NCBI GenBank assembly: GCA_015661935.1
Contig: DQVD01000132.1
Location: forward strand, 1-8,788
Length of the DNA: 8,788 nt
Reading direction: 5' to 3'
From: Desulfocapsa sulfexigens
GTDB taxonomy: Bacteria > Desulfobacterota > Desulfobulbia > Desulfobulbales > Desulfocapsaceae
Below are positions 1 through 7,714 of the stretch, in pieces (positions within the stretch are counted from its first letter, which is position 1; each line of letters opens with the position of its first letter). The notes beneath the pieces were generated by a model. It made no database searches. It saw nothing but the letters and a program-made list of their open reading frames with translations, and was not told the DNA's origin. A program made the translations under genes and the position numbers.

Positions 1-1177
1 GACGCCCTTCATAGTCATCGCGATGACCAAACTCATATCCGGCTGAAATGGTTTTCATCCCCATTTCGTTGAATAATTCCTGGTAATGATGCGCTCTGGA
101 ACCACCAACAAAGAGCATGGCGGTCTTTCCTTCCGTACGACTTCGAACATCCGCCATCGTTGCTTCAACCTCAGGCATCTCCTCTTTAATCACTTCTTCT
201 ACCCTGTCGATGAGTCCCTGATCTTCAAAATAGGCGGCGATCTTTCGCAAAGACTTGGCAGTAGACTTAGCCCCGATAAAATTCACCTTGATCCAAGGAA
301 TACCAAACTTTATCTCCATCATGTCGCCCACATAATTGACGGAACGATGGCACATGACTGTGTTCAAATCAGCATGATGGGCTGTGGCATACTTCTCATA
401 AGTAGAGTTTCCGGAAAAAGTAAGGATATTGGTAATCCCGCACTTTTTAAGGATACGATCGATTTCAAAACCATCACCACCGATATTATACTCACCCAGA
501 AGGTTAATCTTAAACTTGCCTTCTACGGGCGTATCATCTTCACCGAGCATATGCTTAAATACCTGATTATTGGCAATATGGTGACCAGCAGACTGACTTA
601 CCCCTTTGTACCCTTCACAGGAGAAAGCAAAGACATTACAATCACCCAGTTTTTCCTTCATGCGCTTGGCTACGGTGTGAATATCGTCACCAATCAGACC
701 CACCGGACAGGTGGCAAAGACGGTAATGGACTTGGGGTGCATGAGGTCATAAATCTCTTGAATAGCTGCTTCCAACTTCTTTTCCCCGCCAAAGATAATG
801 TCCTGCTCCTGCATATCAGTGGAAAAGGAATAATTTATATAATTTTCTCCATCGAGTCCTGCATCGGTCTGGTTACGGCGAGTCAACCAGGCGTAAAAGC
901 TGCAGCCGATAGGGCCATGCACCAGATTGACAATATCCCGGGTTGGTCCCATGAGAACACCCTTGCAACCCGCATAGGTGCAACCGCGCATGGTGATGAT
1001 ACCTGGGGTGGAACGGACATTGGCGGAAATTTCAGGCGTCTCGTTCCCTAACGCCTCGTTGATCATTATTTGTTTAGAGCGTTTACGGGCTACCTTGGGC
1101 GGATATTTTTTCAGCAATTCCGCTTTGACATCGGCAGGATCCCAATGCACCTTTTTTTTCTTGGTTGCTGTTGCCAT
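1..1177 (-). CDS. nifD: Nitrogenase MoFe protein alpha chain NifD, C-terminus cut off by window edge
   Basis: NifD forms the alpha2beta2 MoFe protein with NifK; it carries the FeMo-cofactor and half of the P-cluster and reduces N2 in the cytoplasm. Direct translation from the ATG at 1177 gives 392 complete codons without a stop, then runs off the left edge. P-cluster cysteines are visible at C66 (RGCTYAGCKG), C92 (GPIGCSFY) and C157 (ATCPVGLIGDD). The Q195-S-A-G-H199-H motif beside the cofactor is present, and the cofactor ligand is C276 in MCHRSVNY. That context, and 'IPWIKVNFIGAKS' after it, resembles the NifD clade of anaerobes and methanogens rather than the Azotobacter type. A strong ribosome site (AAGGAG, 1185-1190) lies 7 bases before the ATG. 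It follows nifI2 by 55 bases in the same operon. The cofactor histidine near residue 440 lies outside the window. Confidence 0.97.
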   Translation of the reverse strand, partial: MATATKKKKVHWDPADVKAELLKKYPPKVARKRSKQIMINEALGNETPEISANVRSTPGIITMRGCTYAGCKGVLMGPTRDIVNLVHGPIGCSFYAWLTRRNQTDAGLDGENYINYSFSTDMQEQDIIFGGEKKLEAAIQEIYDLMHPKSITVFATCPVGLIGDDIHTVAKRMKEKLGDCNVFAFSCEGYKGVSQSAGHHIANNQVFKHMLGEDDTPVEGKFKINLLGEYNIGGDGFEIDRILKKCGITNILTFSGNSTYEKYATAHHADLNTVMCHRSVNYVGDMMEIKFGIPWIKVNFIGAKSTAKSLRKIAAYFEDQGLIDRVEEVIKEEMPEVEATMADVRSRTEGKTAMLFVGGSRAHHYQELFNEMGMKTISAGYEFGHRDDYEGR

Positions 1178-1219
1178 TTCAGTACTCCTTATAGTTAGGC
1201 TTTTCATGAGTTAGTGTTT

Positions 1220-1249
1220 AAAAAGCCTGAAATCAGACGATGGCTTTTT
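1220..1249 (-). terminator. Hairpin at the nifI2 stop / nifI2-nifD junction, possible attenuator
   Basis: On the minus strand AAAAAGCC and GGCTTTTT form a perfect 8-bp inverted repeat around a 14-base loop. The stem begins in the last codons of nifI2 and ends in a T5 run that is itself part of the stem. The stem has only three G-C pairs, so as an intrinsic terminator it would be weak. It could partly terminate or protect the nifH-nifI1-nifI2 message relative to nifD. Seen directly; function inferred. Confidence 0.3.
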
Positions 1250-1607
1250 CGCCTGTCTCACCAGTTCTTACCCGCACAGCATCCAGTAGTGGCAAGACAA
1301 AAACCTTGCCATCACCGGGCATGCCGGTCTGATTTGTATTGATTATCGTATCCACTACACACTCCACCATACTGTCTTCCACAACGGCAGTTAGGAGGCG
1401 TTTGGGATAGAGCTTCCCCTTTTCCCCGAGCAGGGCTGCGGCTTCCTCGTGGCCCTGTTCAGCCCCTTCGAGAATCTGCGGGTTTACAAAACCCTTGCCA
1501 CGGCCATGAGCCTCATGAGCAAAGAAGGAATCCACACCACAATCAGTGAGAGCCTGCTTGGTCTGGTTCATCATATTTATACGCACTACAGTGACCACCT
1601 CTTTCAT
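1233..1607 (-). CDS. nifI2: Nitrogenase switch-off PII-like protein NifI2
   Basis: A 124-residue PII-superfamily protein. In methanogens NifI1 and NifI2 form a complex that binds the MoFe protein and blocks electron transfer when ammonium is present; 2-oxoglutarate relieves the block. The sequence opens MKEVVTVVRINMMNQTKQAL. It has the GRGKGF motif at residues 35-40, a long T-loop at about 40-70 that ends KLYPKR, the VVDTII helix near 84-89 and the GDGKVFV signature at 98-104. There is no GlnB-type uridylylated tyrosine motif. Position between nifI1 and nifD plus the long T-loop identify it as NifI2. Its ATG overlaps the nifI1 stop (ATGA, 1604-1607), so translation is probably coupled; a GAGGGGG ribosome site lies inside the end of nifI1. 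Confidence 0.93.
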   Translation of the reverse strand: MKEVVTVVRINMMNQTKQALTDCGVDSFFAHEAHGRGKGFVNPQILEGAEQGHEEAAALLGEKGKLYPKRLLTAVVEDSMVECVVDTIINTNQTGMPGDGKVFVLPLLDAVRVRTGETGEKAIV

Positions 1608-1960
1608 GCCGGTACCCCCTCAGAAGCGGCAGCAGTCTCCTTGGTGCCGGAACTGATTGTGTAAGACGCCTCAACATCACTAACAAAAATCTTACCATCA
1701 CCAAAGGCTCCTTTGCCTGCTGAACGTGCCGTGTCCATAATGGTATCTATTATGAAATCTTTGTCCTCGGCATTCACAACACTCATCAACATCACCTTTG
1801 GGAGTTCATCATAAGTGATATCACCAATCTTAATTCCGCGCTGTTTACCGCGACCGGCAACGGCATATTTAGTAACAGCAGGAAAGCCAGCATCCATGAG
1901 AGCCGCCATGACAGCATCTGCTTTTTCAGGTCGAATAATTGAGCGAATCATTATCATCAT
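1604..1960 (-). CDS. nifI1: Nitrogenase switch-off PII-like protein NifI1
   Basis: A 118-residue PII-family protein, partner of NifI2 in post-translational inhibition of nitrogenase. Visible family marks are IRSIIRPEKADAV near the N-terminus, GRGKQRGI at residues 36-43 and GDGKIFVSDVE at 88-98. The T-loop is short compared with that of NifI2, as expected for NifI1. The start has three nearby methionines (M1, M2, M4). The one at 1960 is preferred because AGGAG lies 8 bases before it. The C-terminal tail (about 103-118) is rich in Ser, Ala, Thr and Glu and looks disordered. It lies 85 bases after nifH and overlaps nifI2 by 4 bases. Confidence 0.93.
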   Translation of the reverse strand: MMIMIRSIIRPEKADAVMAALMDAGFPAVTKYAVAGRGKQRGIKIGDITYDELPKVMLMSVVNAEDKDFIIDTIMDTARSAGKGAFGDGKIFVSDVEASYTISSGTKETAAASEGVPA

Positions 1961-1978
1961 AACTATATCTCCTACTTA

Positions 1979-2015
1979 ACCGGGAGGTTGTATCACCAAA
2001 CCGGTATTTTTTTTT
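1979..2015 (+). terminator. Weak hairpin with a T9 run in the nifH-nifI1 gap
   Basis: ACCGG (1979-1983) pairs with CCGGT (2001-2005), and an inner GGT/ACC pairing is possible. A run of nine T follows at 2007-2015. Read on the plus strand this has the form of an intrinsic terminator facing antisense transcripts from the control region or convergent reads. On the nif (minus) strand the same stem is preceded by A9 and could be a processing or stability hairpin between nifH and nifI1. The 5-bp outer stem is short. Confidence 0.22.
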
Positions 2016-2045
2016 GTTTGTCTTCAATAGAATTTGTCGAGTTAC

Positions 2046-2900
<855 letters not shown>

Positions 2901-2985
2901 TTAACCGGCCAGGCTTCATAGACTTTATTCACAGCCGTAACTGGTATTCTGAGGCTCCCCTCTGTCGGACACCCCATGATTGTTT

Positions 2986-2998
2986 ATGTCAATGACAT
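2986..2998. repeat. 13-nt dyad over the predicted nifH transcription start
   Basis: ATGTCA-A-TGACAT is a perfect palindrome around a single central A. If the -24/-12 element at 3000-3014 is right, transcription of nifH begins at about 2988, inside this dyad. A repressor bound here would block open-complex formation or escape. The dyad is seen directly; any operator role is inference. Confidence 0.35.
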
Positions 2999-2999
2999 T

Positions 3000-3014
3000 C
3001 CAAAGTTCGTGCCA
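3000..3014 (-). promoter_or_regulatory. Sigma-54 (-24/-12) promoter of nifH
   Basis: On the minus strand the bases read TGGCAC-GAACT-TTGG against the consensus TGGCAC-N5-TTGC. The -24 half is perfect and the GG-N10-G spacing is exact. The only departure is the final -12 base (G for C). The predicted start near 2988 gives a leader of about 112 bases before the nifH ATG. A perfect NifA site lies about 100 bp upstream, the usual arrangement for a NifA-dependent promoter. Confidence 0.75.
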
Positions 3015-3028
3015 GAAGATGAACTTTG
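3001..3028. repeat. 8-bp inverted repeat overlapping the nifH -24/-12 element
   Basis: CAAAGTTC (3001-3008) and GAACTTTG (3021-3028) are perfect inverse copies, with centres 20 bp apart (about two helical turns). The left arm lies in the promoter spacer and -12 element; the right arm is just upstream of -24. The spacing suits a dimeric DNA-binding protein competing with sigma-54 polymerase, but no regulator is identified. Confidence 0.3.
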
Positions 3029-3091
3029 AAACTTTCCTATTATTAAAAGGGGTTTAACGGGATTCCACAGAACTAAAGTCCCTTAAAGAGG

Positions 3092-3113
3092 CAATACCAT
3101 TATTGTGGTATTG
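3092..3113. repeat. 22-bp dyad overlapping the NifA activator site
   Basis: CAATACCA (3092-3099) and TGGTATTG (3106-3113) are perfect inverse copies around a 6-base spacer TTATTG. The right arm shares eight bases with the NifA site at 3104-3119. It could be a second protein site that competes or cooperates with NifA, or part of an extended activator site. Confidence 0.35.
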
Positions 3114-3119
3114 GTGACA
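3104..3119. promoter_or_regulatory. NifA upstream activator sequence (TGT-N10-ACA)
   Basis: TGT (3104-3106), ten bases, then ACA (3117-3119) match the NifA enhancer consensus exactly. Its centre is about 98 bp from the nifH -24 element, within the normal range for looping to sigma-54 polymerase. It is the only exact match I found in the divergent region. It is also about 245 bp from the nifA ATG and could act on nifA itself. Confidence 0.7.
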
Positions 3120-3271
3120 CTTTGGAAGAAACTCTACAAAAGGGAAGGGATTTTATCGAAAACCGGAAAAGTACAAGAATGTGAGAAAACAATTACAACA
3201 GCACAAAGTCGTGGGCTCTTGAAGCAGTTTTTACCGTAGAAACAGGCTATTTGGGGCATGGTACATTTTTT

Positions 3272-3300
3272 TGCAATGACACTAATTCAACACAAATAAT
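3272..3300 (+). promoter_or_regulatory. Candidate sigma-70-type promoter of nifA
   Basis: TTGCAA (3272-3277) and AATAAT (3295-3300) are separated by 17 bases; they match the -35 consensus at 4 of 6 and the -10 consensus at 5 of 6. The expected start is near 3307, about 50 bases before the nifA ATG. In AT-rich DNA such matches occur by chance. An overlapping sigma-54-like pattern has the wrong spacing. Confidence 0.35.
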
Positions 3301-3356
3301 CCTGGCTATGAATAAACAGCAGTGCGCTTTCCAAAGTCAGCCAGCAGAGGGTACGC

Positions 3357-4970
3357 ATGGACAATACGGAAAATAATTCAGTAACAACAGGTTCGGAGCA
3401 AGCCGCAACGTGCCACCTGGAAACCCAGAAACTTCAAGCCCTTGCAGAGGTTTGCAAACTCATCGGACAAGTGGTTCATCTTGATACCACTCTGGGTAGA
3501 ATCCTGAAGGTGCTTCACCATATTCTGCATATGGAGCGTGCCACCCTTGTTCTTCTTGACACAACCAGACAGCGACTGGTTATCAGAGCCTCCCATGGCC
3601 TCACAGTGGAAGAAGAACGACGTGGAATATATGGTCTCTCTGAAGGTATCTGCGGACAGATTTTTCAGTCCGGATTGCCCTGTATCGTACCTGACATCAA
3701 CAGCGAGCCCCTGTTCCTGAATCGTACCGGAGCAAGAAGCCAGATAAAAAAAGAGAGGCTCTCTTTTCTCGGGGTCCCAATACAAGTGGAAAAAAAAAGT
3801 GTGGGAGTACTCACCGTCGACCACCTTTTTGGGCCCGATGTTTCCTTTGAAGAGGATATGAGTTTTCTTGAAATTCTGGCCACCCTTATTGGCCAGTTTC
3901 TGGTGCTCCACGATGCCATCTCTCGAAAGGAAGAAAAACTCATTGAGGAAAACAGATCCCTGAAAGCTGAACTGCACAGTCGCTTCAACCGCCATTATAT
4001 TATTGGCGACTCACCTGCGATGCAGGAGATATATTGGCTCATTGAGAAGATTGCTCCCAGTAAGGCCACGGTTCTCCTTCTTGGTCAGTCCGGTACCGGA
4101 AAGGAACTGGTCGCCCGTGCCCTTCATGAGACAAGCACGAGAAAAGACAAACCCTACATTAAGGTTAACTGTGCAGCACTTCCTGAGAACCTGCTGGAAA
4201 GTGAACTGCTGGGGCATGATAAAGGTGCGTTTACCGGAGCTACGGCAACAAAGCCTGGCAAGTTCGAGTTGGCAGACGGCGGAACTGTCTTTCTCGATGA
4301 AATTGGTGAGCTGCCCATTCTCCTTCAGGCAAAGTTGTTGCGGGTAATTCAGGAACAGCAGTTTGAGAGAATCGGCGGCACGCGTACTCTCACTGTGGAT
4401 GTCAGGATTATTGCCGCCACGAATGTCGACCTGCAGGCAAACGTCGAACAGGGCCTTTTCCGAAGTGACCTCTACTACCGGTTGAATGTGGTTCCCATCC
4501 AACTTCCGGCACTCCACGAAAGACGAGGAGACATCCCATTACTCATCGATCACTTCCTCCGTGCAAGTAATGAACGAAACAACAGGGAAGTTAAGCTGAC
4601 AAGGGATGCTCTCGATTTTTTAACTGCCTATGACTGGCCCGGAAACGTTCGGGAACTACAGAATTTTATTGAGCGGCTGGTAATACTTGCTGATAGGCAG
4701 ATCATTCAAACTGAAATGCTGAAAACACATCTGAGTGGAATTTCAACACCGGCTCCGCAAAGCAGCGCCCCCCTGACACTAACAGCGCAACAACCGCATA
4801 CTGTTCGTGACTCTCTGGAGGATCTGGAACGACAGACAATTGAGGCATCTCTGCGACGAAACGGCTGGGTGCAAGCCCGTGCCGCAAGGGAACTTGGTCT
4901 CACCCAACGCCAGATTGGCTATCGTATCAAAAAATTCAATCTGTCAAAACCCGCTTTTGCACGTGCCTGA
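3357..4970 (+). CDS. nifA: Nif-specific sigma-54 activator NifA
   Basis: A 537-residue enhancer-binding protein that opens sigma-54 promoters of nif genes. Domains in order: GAF sensor domain at about 45-185; a short charged helix at 188-207 ([18 protein letters not shown]), likely coiled-coil linker; AAA+ domain at about 213-445 with Walker A GQSGTGKE (243-250), the sigma-54 contact loop GAFTGA (290-295), Walker B VFLDE (311-315) and [11 protein letters not shown] at 368-378 with likely arginine fingers; and a Fis-type HTH at 486-528 ending [14 protein letters not shown], a form typical of NifA. The linker at about 446-485 has no cysteine, so the redox Cys-x4-Cys linker of rhizobial NifA is absent. 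No NifL gene is visible here. GAGGG (3347-3351) is the ribosome site, 5 bases before ATG. It is transcribed divergently from nifH. Confidence 0.95.
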   Translation: MDNTENNSVTTGSEQAATCHLETQKLQALAEVCKLIGQVVHLDTTLGRILKVLHHILHMERATLVLLDTTRQRLVIRASHGLTVEEERRGIYGLSEGICGQIFQSGLPCIVPDINSEPLFLNRTGARSQIKKERLSFLGVPIQVEKKSVGVLTVDHLFGPDVSFEEDMSFLEILATLIGQFLVLHDAISRKEEKLIEENRSLKAELHSRFNRHYIIGDSPAMQEIYWLIEKIAPSKATVLLLGQSGTGKELVARALHETSTRKDKPYIKVNCAALPENLLESELLGHDKGAFTGATATKPGKFELADGGTVFLDEIGELPILLQAKLLRVIQEQQFERIGGTRTLTVDVRIIAATNVDLQANVEQGLFRSDLYYRLNVVPIQLPALHERRGDIPLLIDHFLRASNERNNREVKLTRDALDFLTAYDWPGNVRELQNFIERLVILADRQIIQTEMLKTHLSGISTPAPQSSAPLTLTAQQPHTVRDSLEDLERQTIEASLRRNGWVQARAARELGLTQRQIGYRIKKFNLSKPAFARA

Positions 4971-5185
4971 TTAACATTGCCTAAAGGTGTTATCCAAGGG
5001 AGCTCGAAAGAAAAAAAAATCATCTAATCCTGCTCGCCTTTTCGTCCGTCTTCTTCGTGTTGGCAATAGTTACATAGCGTTCCTATGCGCTTATTGCCAC
5101 CACAAAGAAGACAAACGAAAATTCTGCGCATTATTTGGATAATTATTTCTTTCCATCTCCTTAAGCCCTCTCGTAGGCATCTGGT
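4971..5185. other. Convergent nifA-nifV intergenic gap
   Basis: No gene seen. Apart from the 83-nt palindrome it holds an A9 run at 5011-5019 (T9 for minus-strand transcripts) and a short ATTAT/ATAAT repeat near 5131-5145 that is too AT-rich and short to call a terminator of nifA. Confidence 0.6.
5039..5121 (-). repeat. 83-nt near-perfect palindrome between convergent nifA and nifV
   Basis: Two 30-base arms (5039-5068 and 5092-5121) flank a small inner hairpin: CATAG (5073-5077) pairs with CTATG (5083-5087) around CGTTC, inside symmetrical 4-base bulges. The element is exactly symmetric: 30+4+5+5+5+4+30. As minus-strand RNA the arms give 26 Watson-Crick pairs, three G-U pairs and one mismatch. 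As plus-strand RNA the three G-U positions become C-A mismatches. This favours a structured RNA in the nifV-transcript direction. It lies about 65 bases past the nifV stop, and a T9 run on that strand (5011-5019) follows 19 bases after the stem. It could be a long 3' hairpin or terminator, or a palindromic mobile repeat. Confidence 0.8.
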
Positions 5186-6319
5186 TCATACCTCAGAACC
5201 CAGCAAACCGATAATTTCACGATCACTCAAGGGACGTTGCAGGCTTACAGCGAGTGAGCGTACCCGCCGAGTAAGGTGCACAAGACCGGGCTCATCCGGT
5301 AATGTCATACCGAGTCGGCTGAGAGTGGCGCAAATACTGCGTCGACCGGCCTGGCGCCCTATAAGAAGCGTTCGTTTGGCACCGACACTCTCGGGATCAA
5401 AGGGTTCATAGGTGACAGGATCGGCCATAATTCCCTGGAGATGAATACCGGTCTCGCATGAAAACAGATTCGCTCCGATGACAGGACGGGTCAAGGGGAT
5501 CTCCTGTCTGCACTCCTGAGCCACCATCCTGCTTAAGTCAGAGACGGCAGTAATGTTGTAAGTACCTGTTTTCTTCTGCAGAGTAATAAAAGCGAGGACT
5601 TCCTCAAGACGACAGTTTCCCGCCCGCTCACCAAGTCCCAGCAAGGTTGCATCTCCCCACAGTGCGCCATTTTCCAGACCGGTGATGGTGTTGGCTGTGG
5701 CCATTCCAAAATCATTATGACAATGAACGCCAAGCTCCATCTCAAGTCCGCTCATCTTTTCAAGCAACCTGGCAATATCGGTGGGACTACAGATACCCAC
5801 CGTATCTGCAAGGCGCAGACGGAAGGCTCCTGCCTCTTCTGCTGCCCGGGCCAGTTCCAGAACAAAACCGATGTCTGCCCGGCTGGCATCTTCGAGGCCA
5901 AGCGCTACCTTGGGAACTCCGGCGGCCAAAGCCTGTTTGATAGATTTTCTCAGTTGTCTCAAGGCCCATCTTCTATCCTTTCCCAGTTTTTTCTCAAGGT
6001 GGAGATCGGATGCCGGGATTGACAGAGAAAGGCAATCCGGGGTAAGAGATGCTCCATGGTGGACATCTGCCTCCATGCAGCGACACCAGAGAGAAAAGGC
6101 CTGCTGTGGATATGCAGTACGGATGTATTCCGCCAGGGGAGCGAGGTCGTCATTTTCCCTGCTGGCGACTCCTAGCTCAATTTCGTCAACACCCACTTTT
6201 ACAAGGCCATCGACTATCTGTTTTTTCACCTTCAGGTCAAAATATACACCCGGAGCCTGCTCTCCCTCCCTCAGGGTTGTATCAATAATCCTTACCGGCT
6301 TCCAGTTACATTCTTTCAT
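5186..6319 (-). CDS. nifV: Homocitrate synthase NifV
   Basis: NifV condenses acetyl-CoA with 2-oxoglutarate to homocitrate, the organic ligand of FeMo-cofactor. The 377-residue product has the usual length. Family marks are DTTLREGEQAPGV near the N-terminus (13-25; the Asp binds the metal and the Arg is catalytic), SIPASDLHLEKKLGK at about 100-114, LGLEDASRAD (140-149), the metal-binding HCHNDFGMATAN (H199, H201) and LGLGERAGN (228-236). Homocitrate versus isopropylmalate synthase is decided by nif context and the SIPASDLHLEKKL segment. The ATG at 6319 is chosen; a GTG directly before it (6322) would add one residue. No clear ribosome site is seen, so translation may be coupled to the gene 35 bases upstream. 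Confidence 0.92.
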   Translation of the reverse strand: MKECNWKPVRIIDTTLREGEQAPGVYFDLKVKKQIVDGLVKVGVDEIELGVASRENDDLAPLAEYIRTAYPQQAFSLWCRCMEADVHHGASLTPDCLSLSIPASDLHLEKKLGKDRRWALRQLRKSIKQALAAGVPKVALGLEDASRADIGFVLELARAAEEAGAFRLRLADTVGICSPTDIARLLEKMSGLEMELGVHCHNDFGMATANTITGLENGALWGDATLLGLGERAGNCRLEEVLAFITLQKKTGTYNITAVSDLSRMVAQECRQEIPLTRPVIGANLFSCETGIHLQGIMADPVTYEPFDPESVGAKRTLLIGRQAGRRSICATLSRLGMTLPDEPGLVHLTRRVRSLAVSLQRPLSDREIIGLLGSEV

Positions 6320-6354
6320 CACAACACATTTTCACTATCTGTTTCATATTACAA

Positions 6355-7665
6355 TCAGCACTCCTCAATCCGTCTTCTGAACCTGCTCAACTGAGCAGTA
6401 CGAATCTTCTCCATGTCGAGATGGTAAATACCCGAAGGAAAAAGAAACTCAGCAACCCCTGTATCAAATATTCGCTTGACCTCATATTCGTCATGGGCCA
6501 CATCACGCTGATACATATAGTTGAGATATGAGCTGTTGGTATGAATAATGAACTCTACCCGCATACCGCCCAACCGGGCAAAAAACTTGAGCATGGGAGT
6601 TTTTGAGGAACTTCCGGTTGCAGACCCTCCATACTCTCCTTCGGTCAGTGTATCTGAGATGTCCTCCAGGGTCATAAAAGAATCTGCCCTCACTGCACTT
6701 TTTGTTAAATGCCGGAGAAAACGCTTCACATCACTGATTGAATTGAGCACCGCCATCAAACCTAACTCATCATCTACAGCGATTGCCGGGTTCTTCTCAT
6801 TTTTCCTGAGCAGCTTAAGCACCTTGGCTGCAGGTGGTTTTTTCCTGATTGTCACATAGATGGGAATGTCACTTCCCTTATCAGCAAATCTTCGGCGTTT
6901 GACCAGAGTCAACTTCTCACCGGCTGCAGGAGTTATTGCCAAAGCTTCTGTCTCGCTAAGCACATTCACATCAATGCATCGAAACTCTTCAGCATTATGC
7001 CTGCTATGAAGGTAACAGATTTCCAGATCACCAATTTTTGAACTCGGGCTCCAGACAAAATCGTTGAGAAAGATTAAAAAATCTGCAAACTTCTGTTCAA
7101 TCTGTGTTTCCCGCTCCCTCTGATCAATTGATCCGGCCAAACTCATGAGTGCCAGTTTTCGCTTTGCTTCAAAACGGGCCTTACGATGGAAACGCTCATC
7201 GAACAGGACGAGCAGTAAAGCCACAGGATCATGCATGGTCTCTATCTCATTTGTCGTCTCGATGTGTGAACTGTATGGCGCCAGCACCTTTGCCCGCAGC
7301 GAGTTGATCACATCATCTGCTGTTCTGGCATAATCCTGCAAGTAACGATCAACAACCTGTACATCCCCCTGAATGCTGAACATATCCCTGAGAAGCTGGC
7401 GGGCACGACCTGTCTTTTTTACTCTTAATTTTTCATCATGAATCAGCAGCAATATTTCATCAAAAGTCGACACGCTCAAGAAGTCGAATATCTGGCTTCT
7501 TACGGCCCGATATTTCGTCCTCACCAGCGGGGCTCCAGCCATTGCTCTGGACCACTCTTTGGATTCTCTGGAAAAAGGGTGAGCAAAAGGTGGAATATCG
7601 CCTACTGTAAAAGGTCCACTCTGCAGCATGGAAGTAAAAACAGATTTTTCACTTAGAATATTCAT
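6355..7665 (-). CDS. Unrecognised 436-residue protein, weak RelA/SpoT-like C-terminal pattern
   Basis: I do not recognise this family with confidence. The protein is soluble, with no signal peptide or membrane segment. Residues about 50-210 look helical and are rich in Lys, Arg and Glu; about 212-275 look beta-rich. The C-terminal part (about 290-415) has the order of elements of a RelA/SpoT synthetase domain: VDDELGLMAVLNSISDVKRFL (297-317), then MRVEFIIHT (368-376, compare LEVQIRT), then AHDEY (390-394). If that alignment holds, D299 and E371 are kept, but the arginine of the GxR motif is M304 and the Gln-Ile-Arg is Ile-Ile-His, so synthetase activity is doubtful. No strong ribosome site precedes the ATG at 7665. 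It lies 35 bases before nifV and 49 bases after the amidotransferase-like gene, on the same strand, so an operon is likely. Confidence 0.85.
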   Translation of the reverse strand: MNILSEKSVFTSMLQSGPFTVGDIPPFAHPFSRESKEWSRAMAGAPLVRTKYRAVRSQIFDFLSVSTFDEILLLIHDEKLRVKKTGRARQLLRDMFSIQGDVQVVDRYLQDYARTADDVINSLRAKVLAPYSSHIETTNEIETMHDPVALLLVLFDERFHRKARFEAKRKLALMSLAGSIDQRERETQIEQKFADFLIFLNDFVWSPSSKIGDLEICYLHSRHNAEEFRCIDVNVLSETEALAITPAAGEKLTLVKRRRFADKGSDIPIYVTIRKKPPAAKVLKLLRKNEKNPAIAVDDELGLMAVLNSISDVKRFLRHLTKSAVRADSFMTLEDISDTLTEGEYGGSATGSSSKTPMLKFFARLGGMRVEFIIHTNSSYLNYMYQRDVAHDEYEVKRIFDTGVAEFLFPSGIYHLDMEKIRTAQLSRFRRRIEEC

Positions 7666-7714
7666 CGGTTATCGGGTTTTAATGATGGCAGAACATTTCC
7701 TCAAAGAGTGGTTT

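Noticed and set aside
86..1051. 321-codon open frame on the plus strand
   Set aside because: It lies wholly antisense to nifD, whose translation shows all expected cofactor and P-cluster ligands; it resembles no protein I know.
2981..2997. TGT...ACA resembling a second NifA site
   Set aside because: The spacer is 11 bases rather than 10, and it lies at the nifH start rather than upstream of the promoter.
3259..3275. Sigma-54-like TGGTAC...TTGC on the plus strand before nifA
   Set aside because: The GG to GC spacing is 11 bases instead of 10, which sigma-54 polymerase does not usually tolerate; the T-rich stretch makes such a match likely by chance.
3378..3995. 205-codon minus-strand open frame
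   Set aside because: Antisense shadow of the GAF-domain part of nifA.
5039..5121. CRISPR repeat or tRNA-like structure for the palindrome
   Set aside because: There is a single unit with no spacers and no cloverleaf; it is one long hairpin.
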